From assembly GCA_020638055.1 (NCBI GenBank), contig JACKJH010000003.1, forward strand, positions 124,001 through 188,000: DNA of 64,000 bases, written 5' to 3'. The DNA is from Hyphomicrobiaceae bacterium (GTDB lineage: Bacteria > Pseudomonadota > Alphaproteobacteria > Rhizobiales > Hyphomicrobiaceae). Positions 42,136 to 51,812 of the stretch are shown here, one piece after another; position 1 is the stretch's first letter, and every line of letters begins with the position of its first letter. The translations under genes were made by a program, and so were the position numbers. The notes beneath the pieces were generated by a model, which was given only the letters and a program-made list of their open reading frames with translations, did not search any database and had not been told where the DNA came from.

Positions 42136-43503
42136 ATGACATCCGCTGCCGAGCAGCTCGCTGCCAACCTCAACTTCGGGGCCTTTGCCAAGGCCGAGGA
42201 GTTGAAGAAGCGCCTATGGTTCACGCTGGGGGCTCTTCTGGTCTATCGGCTTGGCACGTTCATTCCGCTTCCCGGTATCAATCCTGTTGCATTCGCCGAA
42301 ACCTTCAAAAGCCAGTCCAGTGGCATTCTTGGCATGTTCAACATGTTCGCCGGTGGCGCCGTGGAGCGCATGGCGATCTTTGCCTTGAACATCATGCCCT
42401 ACATCTCCGCGTCGATCATCATGCAGTTGATGAGTTCGATGGATAAGCGGCTTGAGGCGCTGAAGAAGGAGGGCGAGCAGGGCCGTAAGCAGATCAACCA
42501 GTATACGCGTTACCTGACCGTGATTCTCGCCGCGTTCCAGGCCTACGGTATTTCAATTGGTCTGGAAGGCTCCTCCAGCGCCGCAGGTTCGGTTGTTATC
42601 GAGCCAGGCATGTTCTTCCGCATTTCGACAGTCGTAACACTCGTGGGCGGCACGATGTTCCTGATGTGGCTGGGCGAACAGATCACGCAGCGCGGTGTTG
42701 GCAACGGCATTTCGCTCATCATCTTTGCTGGCATTGTCGCAGCGCTACCCTCAGCGATCGCTGGATTGTTTGAGATGGCGCGCACGGGTGCGCTTTCAAC
42801 GTTCCTTCTCATCGCGCTCATCGTTTTGATGCTGGCAGTCGTGGCGGCCATCGTCTTCATGGAGCGCGCGCAAAGGCGGCTGCTGATACAGTATCCAAAG
42901 CGCCAGGTCGGCAACCGCATGTTCCAGGGTGACACCTCGCACCTTCCCTTGAAGCTCAACTCATCAGGTGTCATTCCGCCAATCTTCGCATCATCGCTGC
43001 TGCTACTGCCGATCACGGCGGCAAGCTTCACCGCCGGCGCCAACAACCAAGGTCCAGAATGGCTCAACACGATCGTCGCGGCATTGGGTCGCGGACAGCC
43101 CCTGCACCTCATCGTGTTTGTGGCTCTGATCGTGTTTTTTGCATTCTTCTACACCGCTGTTGTGTTCAATCCGAAAGAAACAGCCGATAACCTGCGTAAA
43201 TATGGCGGGTTCATTCCAGGTATCCGTCCGGGCGAGAAGACTGCTGAATATATTGACTATGTGCTGACGCGCATTACGGTCGTCGGCGCCATCTACCTCG
43301 CCGCAGTCTGTGTTCTGCCTGAGTTTTTGATCTCCTACGCAGCAGTGCCGTTTTACTTCGGCGGCACGTCGCTGTTGATCGTGGTCTCGGTCACCATGGA
43401 CACGGTGGCGCAGGTGCAAAGTCATCTGTTGGCCCATCAGTACGAAGGCCTCATCAAGAAGGCCAAGCTAAGGGGCGCATCGTCAAATAGGGGACGGAAA
43501 TGA
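42136..43503 (+). CDS. secY: Preprotein translocase subunit SecY
   Basis: A 455-residue channel subunit with ten transmembrane segments. The plug and lateral-gate regions follow the family: GIFNMFAGGAVERM-like GILGMFNMFAGGAVERMAIF, then IMQLMSSMDKRLEALKKEGEQGR, and later FNPKETADNLRKYGGFIPGIRPG. Its last 4 bases overlap the adk start (ATGA). Confidence 0.98.
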   Translation: MTSAAEQLAANLNFGAFAKAEELKKRLWFTLGALLVYRLGTFIPLPGINPVAFAETFKSQSSGILGMFNMFAGGAVERMAIFALNIMPYISASIIMQLMSSMDKRLEALKKEGEQGRKQINQYTRYLTVILAAFQAYGISIGLEGSSSAAGSVVIEPGMFFRISTVVTLVGGTMFLMWLGEQITQRGVGNGISLIIFAGIVAALPSAIAGLFEMARTGALSTFLLIALIVLMLAVVAAIVFMERAQRRLLIQYPKRQVGNRMFQGDTSHLPLKLNSSGVIPPIFASSLLLLPITAASFTAGANNQGPEWLNTIVAALGRGQPLHLIVFVALIVFFAFFYTAVVFNPKETADNLRKYGGFIPGIRPGEKTAEYIDYVLTRITVVGAIYLAAVCVLPEFLISYAAVPFYFGGTSLLIVVSVTMDTVAQVQSHLLAHQYEGLIKKAKLRGASSNRGRK

Positions 43504-44144
43504 ACATCATCCTTCTTGGTCCACCCGGAGCGGGTAAGGGCACGCAGGCCGAGTTGATCGAAAAAAATCGCAAGATGGTTCAGTTGTCGACGGGGGCCAT
43601 GCTGCGCGCAGCAGTTGCCGCGGGAACCGAGATCGGCAAACAGGCCGACGCAATCATGAAAAGCGGTGGCTTGGTTTCAGATGAAATCGTCATCGGCATC
43701 ATCAACGACCGTATCGACGAGCCTGACTGTCAGAACGGCTTTATTCTCGATGGGTTTCCGCGCACGCTACCGCAGGCAGCCGCGCTTGATGATCTGCTGA
43801 AGAAAAAAGGCAAGTCGCTCGACAAGGTGATCGAGATCAAGGTCAACGACGAGGCTTTGGTCGACCGCATCTCCGGCCGCTTTTCGTGTGCCAAATGCGG
43901 TGCAGGTTATCACGACACGCACAAGCCAACACAAAAGCCAGGGGTTTGCGATAAGTGTGGCGCGACTGAGTTTTCGCGCCGTGCCGATGACAACGCCGAA
44001 ACGGTCAAGAGCCGCTTGATGGCGTACTACCGCGAGACCGCGCCGCTAATTGGCTATTACTTTGCCAAGGATAAACTTCAGTCGGTCGATGGCATGGCCC
44101 AGATCGATGACGTTACCAGGCAGATCAGCGAGGCACTCGGTTAA
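43500..44144 (+). CDS. adk: Adenylate kinase
   Basis: A 214-residue long-form adenylate kinase (ATP + AMP to 2 ADP). The P-loop GPPGAGKGTQ is at the N-terminus, DGFPRTLPQA follows, and the LID has four cysteines (CAKCG...CDKCG), so it probably binds zinc. It overlaps secY by 4 bases, a usual arrangement. Confidence 0.98.
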   Translation: MNIILLGPPGAGKGTQAELIEKNRKMVQLSTGAMLRAAVAAGTEIGKQADAIMKSGGLVSDEIVIGIINDRIDEPDCQNGFILDGFPRTLPQAAALDDLLKKKGKSLDKVIEIKVNDEALVDRISGRFSCAKCGAGYHDTHKPTQKPGVCDKCGATEFSRRADDNAETVKSRLMAYYRETAPLIGYYFAKDKLQSVDGMAQIDDVTRQISEALG

Positions 44145-44554
44145 TCCGCAGGATCAAACTGGGTGCATGCAACTTGAAAATCCGGACGGGTATGATTTCC
44201 ACCTGTCCGGGCCCCGCGGGCCAGTCGACTTGGCTCGTAGGACCAAATAACCCGCTGCTTGTGCCGCCCGAGGCGGCATGACGCAGGGCCAAGACGGCGC
44301 ATATCGCGTCATAGCGTTGACGAGGAGTACCCAAGCGGGCTAAAAGACCGCGATTTCATGACGCACCCTCTGCGATCGGCTTTTCCGGCAGCGCTGTTGC
44401 CGGGCCGGTCGCAATGCCATTTGTTGAACAAAACAAGCGGGATAGCCACAGGGCGTGTGGCCTTACCGCTGCGGACGCTCATCCATATGTCACACCCGTG
44501 CGTGTCACCCTTGGAGGAGCCCGGTCCGATGCAGCCAAGACCAGGAGACTAAAC
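44145..44554. promoter_or_regulatory. adk-rpsM intergenic region, alpha operon leader
   Basis: 410 bases without a gene. Hairpins are visible near 44182-44211 (CCGGAC..GGT / ACC..GTCCGG) and near 44262-44278 (GCCGCC / GGCGGC). The segment closest to rpsM has the ribosome site CAGGAGA. The length and structure suggest a separate promoter and a regulated leader for rpsM-rpsK-rpoA-rplQ. In other bacteria S4 represses here, but rpsD is not in this operon. Confidence 0.4.
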
Positions 44555-44923
44555 GTGGCCCGTATCGCTGGCGTGAACATTCCGACCAACAAGCGCGTTC
44601 CCATCGCGCTTCAGTACATTCATGGCATCGGAGCAAAGTTCGCCAAGGAAATATGTGAAAAAGTCAACATTCCCGAAGAGCGGAAAGTGAACGAACTTTC
44701 CGATGCCGAGGTTCTGCAGATCCGTGAAACTATCGACCGTGACTATCTGGTCGAGGGCGATCTGCGTCGCGAAGTGGCCATGAACGTCAAGCGCTTGATG
44801 GATCTGGGCTGCTATCGTGGTTTGCGCCATCGCCGCGGCCTTCCGGTTCGCGGTCAGCGCACACACACCAACGCCCGCACCCGCAAGGGACCGGCCAAGC
44901 CGATCGCTGGCAAGAAGAAGTAG
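44555..44923 (+). CDS. rpsM: 30S ribosomal protein S13
   Basis: A 122-residue S13 of the small-subunit head, which contacts P-site tRNA. It starts with GTG (VARIAGVNIPTNKRVPIAL) after AGGAGA; the 47 codons upstream in frame are leader. The C-terminal RGLRHRRGLPVRGQRTHTNARTRKG is standard. Confidence 0.98.
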   Translation: MARIAGVNIPTNKRVPIALQYIHGIGAKFAKEICEKVNIPEERKVNELSDAEVLQIRETIDRDYLVEGDLRREVAMNVKRLMDLGCYRGLRHRRGLPVRGQRTHTNARTRKGPAKPIAGKKK

Positions 44924-45048
44924 GCAACCGAACTTTCTGTGCTGGGCGGCGCAGCCAACCAGTGTCGCACAGCACGGCATTGAATTTTTATTGAACCGTA
45001 AACCGACCCATGCGCTGCTCGCATGAGCGGCAAGGGAGCACCTGAAAC

Positions 45049-45441
45049 ATGGCCAAAGAGCAAGCGCGCAAAATGCGCCGCCGCGAGAAAAAGAACATCT
45101 CATCGGGCGTCGCCCATGTGAATGCTTCGTTCAACAGCACAATGATCACCATCACCGATGCCCAGGGTAACACGATTTCCTGGTCGTCTTCGGGTACGAT
45201 GGGCTTCAAGGGTTCGCGCAAGTCGACGCCCTTTGCCGCGCAAATGGCGGCTGAGGATGCCGGCAAGAAAGCGATGGAGCATGGCATGAAGATCCTCGAA
45301 GTCGAGGTCTGCGGCCCTGGCTCGGGTCGTGAATCAGCATTGCGCGCATTGCAGTCGGTCGGCTTCCAGATCACCTCGATCCGCGATGTTACGCCGATCC
45401 CGCATAATGGCTGCCGCCCGCGCAAGCGCCGCCGGGTCTGA
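45049..45441 (+). CDS. rpsK: 30S ribosomal protein S11
   Basis: A 130-residue S11 of the platform. GVAHVNASFNSTMITITDAQGN and the C-terminal IRDVTPIPHNGCRPRKRRRV are standard, including the conserved Asn-Gly site. Confidence 0.98.
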   Translation: MAKEQARKMRRREKKNISSGVAHVNASFNSTMITITDAQGNTISWSSSGTMGFKGSRKSTPFAAQMAAEDAGKKAMEHGMKILEVEVCGPGSGRESALRALQSVGFQITSIRDVTPIPHNGCRPRKRRRV

Positions 45442-45600
45442 CCGGTTTTTCGGGGCTATGCCGGCCCCGTTCGCATGCCCCATTTGCGGGTGCGCTGCAT
45501 GAGCCTTGCCAGCATAGGGCAAGGCGCGCTGGCCGCCCGAACCGTAGCCGCGCACCGGGATTCCCCCACCGCGTGCGACAAACAAAAAAGAGGTCTTCAA

Positions 45601-46626
45601 GTGGTAACATTGCTGCAGAAGAACTGGCAGGATCTCATTAAGCCCAACAAGCTCGACGTGCAGTCTGGCCGCGATCGCTCACGTGTCGCGACGCTGGTGG
45701 CTGAGCCGCTGGAGCGTGGTTTTGGCCTTACGCTGGGCAACGCACTGCGCCGGGTATTGCTATCGTCGCTACAGGGTGCCGCAGTAAAGACCGTGCAGAT
45801 TGACGGTGTGTTGCACGAATTCTCGTCAATCCCCGGCGTACGCGAAGACGTGACCGACGTCGTCCTCAACATCAAGGAAGTTGCGCTGCGTCTTCACTCC
45901 GAAGGCGTCAAGCGGATGGTGCTGACCAAGGAAGGCCCGGGCCCGGCACGCGCCAAGGACATCGAGACGTCTTCCGAGGTCGAAATCCTCAACCCTGAGC
46001 ACATCATCTGCCATCTCGACCAGGACGCCAGCGTTCGCATGGAGTTTACCGCAGACGTCGGCAAAGGCTATGTCGCCGCTGAGCGCAACCGCACCGAAGA
46101 CGCGCCGATCGGGCTGATTCCCGTCGATAGCCTTTATTCCCCGGTCAAGAAGGTCTCCTACCGGGTGGAAAACACCCGCGAGGGCCAGATCCTCGATTAC
46201 GACAAGCTGACACTTACCGTCGAAACAGATGGTTCTGTGACGCCTGAAGATGCGGTGGCTCTTGCAGCCCGTATCCTCCAGGATCAGCTCTCGGTGTTCA
46301 TCAACTTCGAGGAACCCAAAAAGCAGGTCGAAGAGCAGCAGCATCCCGAGTTGGCCTTCAATGCGGCACTCCTCAAGAAGGTCGACGAACTGGAATTGTC
46401 GGTTCGCTCCGCAAACTGCTTGAAGAACGACAACATCGTCTACATCGGCGATCTTATCCAGAAGACCGAAGCCGAGATGCTGCGCACTCCGAACTTCGGC
46501 CGCAAGTCGCTTAATGAGATCAAGGAAGTTCTGGCGTCCATGGGGCTTCATCTTGGTATGGAAGTTCCCAATTGGCCGCCTGACAACATCGAGGAACTGG
46601 CCAAGCGTTTCGAGGATCAGTTCTAA
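45601..46626 (+). CDS. rpoA: DNA-directed RNA polymerase subunit alpha
   Basis: A 341-residue alpha subunit. The start is a GTG at 45601 (GAGG seven bases before), giving V-V-TLLQKNWQDLIKP; the 42 codons upstream in frame are spacer. The N-terminal assembly domain has EPLERGFGLTLGNALRRVLLSSLQG, and the C-terminal domain has ELSVRSANCLKNDNIVYIGDL and EMLRTPNFGRKSLNEIKEVL, which bind UP-element DNA and activators. Confidence 0.98.
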   Translation: MVTLLQKNWQDLIKPNKLDVQSGRDRSRVATLVAEPLERGFGLTLGNALRRVLLSSLQGAAVKTVQIDGVLHEFSSIPGVREDVTDVVLNIKEVALRLHSEGVKRMVLTKEGPGPARAKDIETSSEVEILNPEHIICHLDQDASVRMEFTADVGKGYVAAERNRTEDAPIGLIPVDSLYSPVKKVSYRVENTREGQILDYDKLTLTVETDGSVTPEDAVALAARILQDQLSVFINFEEPKKQVEEQQHPELAFNAALLKKVDELELSVRSANCLKNDNIVYIGDLIQKTEAEMLRTPNFGRKSLNEIKEVLASMGLHLGMEVPNWPPDNIEELAKRFEDQF

Positions 46627-46754
46627 TTTCGCTAGGGCCTGTTCGCGTGTTCGCACGCGACAGGCTGTTCTGCCCCGGAAAGGTGAGGCCGCAGAACCTC
46701 CCATCGGGCAATCGGGCAAAAGCCCGTTAAATTAACAACGTAAGGGTCAATACG

Positions 46755-47198
46755 ATGCGACACAAAAAACACGGCCGCCGCTTTTCGCGCGATAGTGGCC
46801 ATCGTCAGGCGATGTTTTCCAATATGGCCGCAGCGCTCATCAAGCACGAGCAGATCGTTACCACGCTGCCCAAGGCCAAGGATCTCAAACGTGTAATGGA
46901 CAAGTACATTACGCTGGCCAAGCGTGGTGATTTGAATTCTCGCCGTCTGGCGGCTGCTCGCCTGCGCGATGAAGAAATGACAAAGAAGCTCTTCGACGTC
47001 CTTGCTGAGCGCTACAAGGATCGCAATGGCGGCTACACCCGGGTTCTGAAGGCCGGCTTCCGCTATGGCGATAGCGCACCGCGTGCCGTCATCGAGTTGG
47101 TTGACCGTGACGAGGACGTAAAAGGCAAGGAAGATCGTGAACGCCACGAGGCGTGGCTGGCCGAGCAGGGCGAAGAAAGCGATTCACTGCCAATCTGA
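46755..47198 (+). CDS. rplQ: 50S ribosomal protein L17
   Basis: A 147-residue L17, last gene of the alpha operon. MRHKKHGRRFSRDSGHRQAMFSNM is standard. The C-terminus is acidic and about 20 residues longer than in E. coli. A terminator follows. Confidence 0.98.
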   Translation: MRHKKHGRRFSRDSGHRQAMFSNMAAALIKHEQIVTTLPKAKDLKRVMDKYITLAKRGDLNSRRLAAARLRDEEMTKKLFDVLAERYKDRNGGYTRVLKAGFRYGDSAPRAVIELVDRDEDVKGKEDRERHEAWLAEQGEESDSLPI

Positions 47199-47233
47199 TC
47201 GCGGCCATTAGCTAACGCCAAACCATTTAAGGA

Positions 47234-47265
47234 CGTCCGGATGCGTAAGCACCCGGGCGTTTTTT
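47234..47265 (+). terminator. Intrinsic terminator of the alpha operon
   Basis: CGTCCGGATGC pairs with GCACCCGGGCG (two imperfect positions) around a 4-base loop (GTAA), followed directly by TTTTTT. It ends the ribosomal supercluster. Confidence 0.85.
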
Positions 47266-47361
47266 ATATGCCCGTAGCATCGTCCGAGCGGGTTCACATG
47301 GACCCGATACGGCTGGACCCGATACGGGTTGACCTGCCCCGCCAATTGGCGCTTCAATCGG

Positions 47362-47411
47362 CTAGAGTTTCTTCGACGAACCGGCCTCCACTTCGTCGGA
47401 AAATGCTCTTA
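47362..47411. repeat. RIME-like palindrome, partial inverted copy
   Basis: TTCTTCGACGAACCGG...CTTCGTCGGAAAATGCTCT is the inverted, partial form of the 62-base unit arrayed at 48952. Just upstream, GGACCCGATACGG occurs twice in tandem. Confidence 0.75.
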
Positions 47412-47511
47412 AGCCGGAGACAATCATCGTTGTATTCCGAATTGGCATAGTTGGAATTGGCCGCCCATTGCATCCGGTGCTTACTGCGTACTTAAATCAC
47501 GGAGAGACTCA

Positions 47512-47745
47512 ATGTTTAGATTTTTCGTACTTCTAAGCGCGACGTTCATTGCACTAGCGCCGGCTGCGCAGGCTGGTGAAAAATCCAAGAAGGGTGTCTG
47601 CAAGTCCGGGCAGAAATATTCGGCGAAACGCTGCGGAGGTCCGCGCAAGAACATTCCAAACTATTGTTTCGATGGAAAGCGTGTGGCGGGCGGGTATTTC
47701 ATAAAGAAGGGCGGTTGCTACCAGGACAACGGCGGTGGGGAGTAG
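47512..47745 (+). CDS. Small secreted cysteine-containing protein, hypothetical
   Basis: A 77-residue protein. The first 20 residues (MFRFFVLLSATFIALAPAAQAG) are a clear Sec signal peptide with an AQA cleavage site. The mature part is about 56 residues, very basic (many Lys) and has four cysteines (KGVCKSG, AKRCGG, PNYCFDG, GGCYQDN), enough for two disulfide bonds in the periplasm or outside. GGAGAG precedes the ATG. I recognise no family. It is the first gene after the ribosomal block and stands between palindromic repeats. Confidence 0.65.
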   Translation: MFRFFVLLSATFIALAPAAQAGEKSKKGVCKSGQKYSAKRCGGPRKNIPNYCFDGKRVAGGYFIKKGGCYQDNGGGE

Positions 47746-47875
47746 AACGGATTTTCCCTAAGTTGGGTACAATCGTGGATACAGCCGCTCAGTTCATGAC
47801 CGAGTAGTCTTTTTGCGGTCCCGTTCGTCCATGTAAGGTTGGTATCGACGGATCAGACCTCTTTGCGAGACGATT

Positions 47876-48901
47876 ATGACCGACACCGTACTCGTGACCG
47901 GCGCTACCGGATTCATTGCCAAACACTGCATCGCCGAGCTTTTGCGCAAGGGTTTCAAAGTGCGGGGCACGGCGCGAAATCCCGAGCGTACGTCAGAGAA
48001 CGTCAGGCGCGCGGTTACCCATGCGGAAGTTGACGCAAGCCATGTCGAGATCGTTGCAGCAGATTTGACTTCAGACGAGGGCTGGGACGCTGCGGCTGAT
48101 GGTTGCCGCTTCGTGCTTCATGTTGCTTCGCCCTTTCCCATCACGCAGCCAAAGACCCGCGACGAACTGATCCGTCCGGCTCGCGATGGGGCTTTGCGGG
48201 CGCTGAATGCAGCAGCCAGGGCCGGAGTTGAACGGGTGGTGATGACGTCATCGACTGTCGCGGTGATGTACACCGGTACACGTTCGCGGGGGCACGTCTA
48301 CACCGAGACAGACTGGACCGATACCAACCGCACCGATATTACGCCCTATATCGCCTCCAAGACGGTCGCCGAGCAGGCCGCCTGGGATTGGGCGGAAAGG
48401 ACCCCGAATGCACCGGAGTTGGTGGTTATCAACCCAGGTTTCGTCCAGGGGCCGACGCTCGACCCAGACCTGTCGACATCCTTGGAGGTTTTGCGATTGA
48501 TGGGCAAGGGCGCATATCCGGCGGCGCCACGTGTCGAATTTCCAGTGGTCGATGTTCGCGACGTGGCGGCCCTGCATGTCAGTGCGATGATCCATCCGCG
48601 TGCCGCCGGTGAACGCTTCATCGCCTCGGAGGGCTCCGCAACCTTGATGGGGATCGGGAAAAAAATTGCAGCCGCATTGCCCGATCTTAAAGGCAAAGTG
48701 CCCAAGTTCGAAATGCCAGACACGATGGTCCGCACGATCGCGATCTTCGACAAGCGGCTCAGAACCGTGTTGCCGGAACTGGGCGTTGTGCGCCATTGCG
48801 ATAACCGCAAGGCGCGAGAGGTGTTGGGCCACACATTCCGCGCTCCCGATGAAGCGATTACTGCTGCCGCCAAAAGCCTGCGACGCTTGCACGTGATCTG
48901 A
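47876..48901 (+). CDS. NAD(P)-dependent extended SDR reductase (dihydroflavonol-reductase-like)
   Basis: A 341-residue extended short-chain dehydrogenase. The nucleotide site VTGATGFIAKHCIAELL is at the N-terminus, a Ser-rich MTSSTVAVM strand precedes the catalytic pair, and YIASK (YxxxK) is present near 163-167. Best resemblance is to the dihydroflavonol-4-reductase/aldehyde reductase group, which reduces carbonyls with NADPH. The substrate cannot be predicted. It lies between two repeat-bearing gaps and outside any clear operon. Confidence 0.85.
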   Translation: MTDTVLVTGATGFIAKHCIAELLRKGFKVRGTARNPERTSENVRRAVTHAEVDASHVEIVAADLTSDEGWDAAADGCRFVLHVASPFPITQPKTRDELIRPARDGALRALNAAARAGVERVVMTSSTVAVMYTGTRSRGHVYTETDWTDTNRTDITPYIASKTVAEQAAWDWAERTPNAPELVVINPGFVQGPTLDPDLSTSLEVLRLMGKGAYPAAPRVEFPVVDVRDVAALHVSAMIHPRAAGERFIASEGSATLMGIGKKIAAALPDLKGKVPKFEMPDTMVRTIAIFDKRLRTVLPELGVVRHCDNRKAREVLGHTFRAPDEAITAAAKSLRRLHVI

Positions 48902-48951
48902 AGTTGACGTGATGACGTAGTCGTCTTGGCGCCAGCAGGCTGCAATGTCGC

Positions 48952-49242
48952 TAGAGCATTTTCCGACGAAGTGGATACCGGTTCGTCGCAGAAAATGCGA
49001 CCAAACAAAAAGCTAGAGCATTTTCCGACGAAGTGGATACCGGTTCGTCGCAGAAAATGCGACCAAACAAAAAGCTAGAGCATTTTCCGACGAAGTGGAC
49101 ACCGGTTCGTCGCAGAAAATGCGATCAAACCAAAAAGCCAGAGCATTTTCCGACGAAGTGGACACCGGTTCGTCGCAGAAAATGCGACCAAACAAAAAGC
49201 TAGAGCGCCGATGCGATTCCATCGGATAGGTATGCGCTCTAG
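48952..49242. repeat. Tandem array of four 62-bp palindromes with end hairpin
   Basis: Units start at 48952, 49014, 49076 and 49139 (periods 62, 62, 63, 62). Each has GCATTTTC..ACGAA / TTCGT..GAAAATGC arms and an A-rich tail (GACCAAACAAAAAGC). The array ends at 49201-49242 with a different hairpin, TAGAGCGCCGATGCGATTCC...GCGCTCTA. Single or partial copies lie at 8831, 26981, 47362 and 55084. Confidence 0.93.
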
Positions 49243-49341
49243 CCTGAATTGGCGGTTTATCACTCGGCGCGCCGTTTGCCACATCGCACGCCTCCCCGTA
49301 GGCTTTGGGCACAACGTGCCACCGATTCGGGATCGAGCATC

Positions 49342-49989
49342 ATGACGACGGAAGCTGCCGTAGAGGCTGGCTGGTACATCACGCGGACGAATGGCAAATC
49401 GGACGGTCCGCTTACGGATCCGGCGATGCGCATCGCTATAGGCAACGGTCACGTTAAACCGGAAGACTATGTGTGGCGTGAGGGTATGGACGCATGGGTG
49501 GAAGCGCGTGAAATTCCCAACTTCTTCGATGTCCGTAAAGCTTACCATCACCCGCACCGGGAGACGGGTCATGGCACGGTGTCTAATAAGAAAAACAAGG
49601 AAAAAATAGCCGCGCAGCCCTGGTCGAGCAACATTTCTCCTGCCAATCGAAACCTGCCCACGTCGCCCGCCAGCGCACAAGATGACGAGCCCTGGGGTAT
49701 TTCAAATAGGCCCAATTCGCAAGCAAAAGCCCGCATGCGTGATGCTTCCCGGGACCGGAAAATGGCAAATCGTCGGAAGCCACCGTCACCCGTCGAATCG
49801 CAAGAGCAGAGCAAGCAGGTCGACTTTGAAAAAGTTTTCGCTAGTCTTTCACGCAAAATCGGCAAGATCCCGGCAGGCGCCATTGCCTTTTTTGTGCTTG
49901 GCTTTTTTATCGTTCCAATGTTGCCCTTGTTCTGGTTCATTGCTTGGCGCATATGGGCCAAAGCCAACAAAACGCGACGGATCAAATAG
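49342..49989 (+). CDS. GYF_2 domain protein with C-terminal membrane segment
   Basis: A 215-residue protein. The N-terminal 60 residues fit the bacterial GYF_2 (DUF4339) domain: WYITRTNGKSDGPLTDPAMRIAI..GHVKPEDYVWREGMDAWVEAREI. The middle is low-complexity, rich in Pro, Ser, Asn and Lys. Residues about 182-205 (AGAIAFFVLGFFIVPMLPLFWFIAW) form a membrane helix or hairpin. GYF_2 domains are thought to bind partner proteins. The ATG at 49342 is preferred; the 31 codons upstream are spacer. The partner is unknown. Confidence 0.78.
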   Translation: MTTEAAVEAGWYITRTNGKSDGPLTDPAMRIAIGNGHVKPEDYVWREGMDAWVEAREIPNFFDVRKAYHHPHRETGHGTVSNKKNKEKIAAQPWSSNISPANRNLPTSPASAQDDEPWGISNRPNSQAKARMRDASRDRKMANRRKPPSPVESQEQSKQVDFEKVFASLSRKIGKIPAGAIAFFVLGFFIVPMLPLFWFIAWRIWAKANKTRRIK

Positions 49990-50247
49990 CTTTGATCGGT
50001 GCTATCGTGATGACTGGCCACGAATTTCCGCGCTTTGCCCCATTTTCAACGCTCCATCGCTTGATTTTAATGCCAACGAGCGTCAATCAAGTCGAGATCC
50101 AGCGTTGTAGCAAAAGCGGCAAAGTCGCACGGGGTGCACGCTGGTAAAAGAAGAGTTCTGGGTGCAGCAAGCCGTTTGGCTTTGACCCGTCTGGCACCGG
50201 AGCTTGCAAACCAAGGCACGACCCAAGTCACGGCGCGAAAGATTTGC
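49990..50247. other. Gene-free region before the Do-like protease
   Basis: 258 bases with no gene and no hairpin that stands out. A longer frame of the protease gene extends into it but has no signal-peptide or family similarity there. Confidence 0.35.
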
Positions 50248-51711
<1,464 letters not shown>

Positions 51712-51812
51712 AACATCTCTTTCTCATTTAAGCTCACACCGCCTGCCATGTTACGCGACGTCGGCGTGATGATTGCCGCCGTGCCCGAAGGTGCGATAGG
51801 CTCCAGCCCGCC

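Noticed and set aside
44324..44346. Segment GGAGTACCCAAGCGGGC resembling the 5' part of a tRNA
   Set aside because: No anticodon arm, T loop or matching acceptor strand follows, so it does not fold as a tRNA.
48952..49242. CRISPR-like regular array
   Set aside because: The period is constant, but there are no variable spacers: the whole 62-base unit is repeated, it is a long palindrome, and no cas gene is present.
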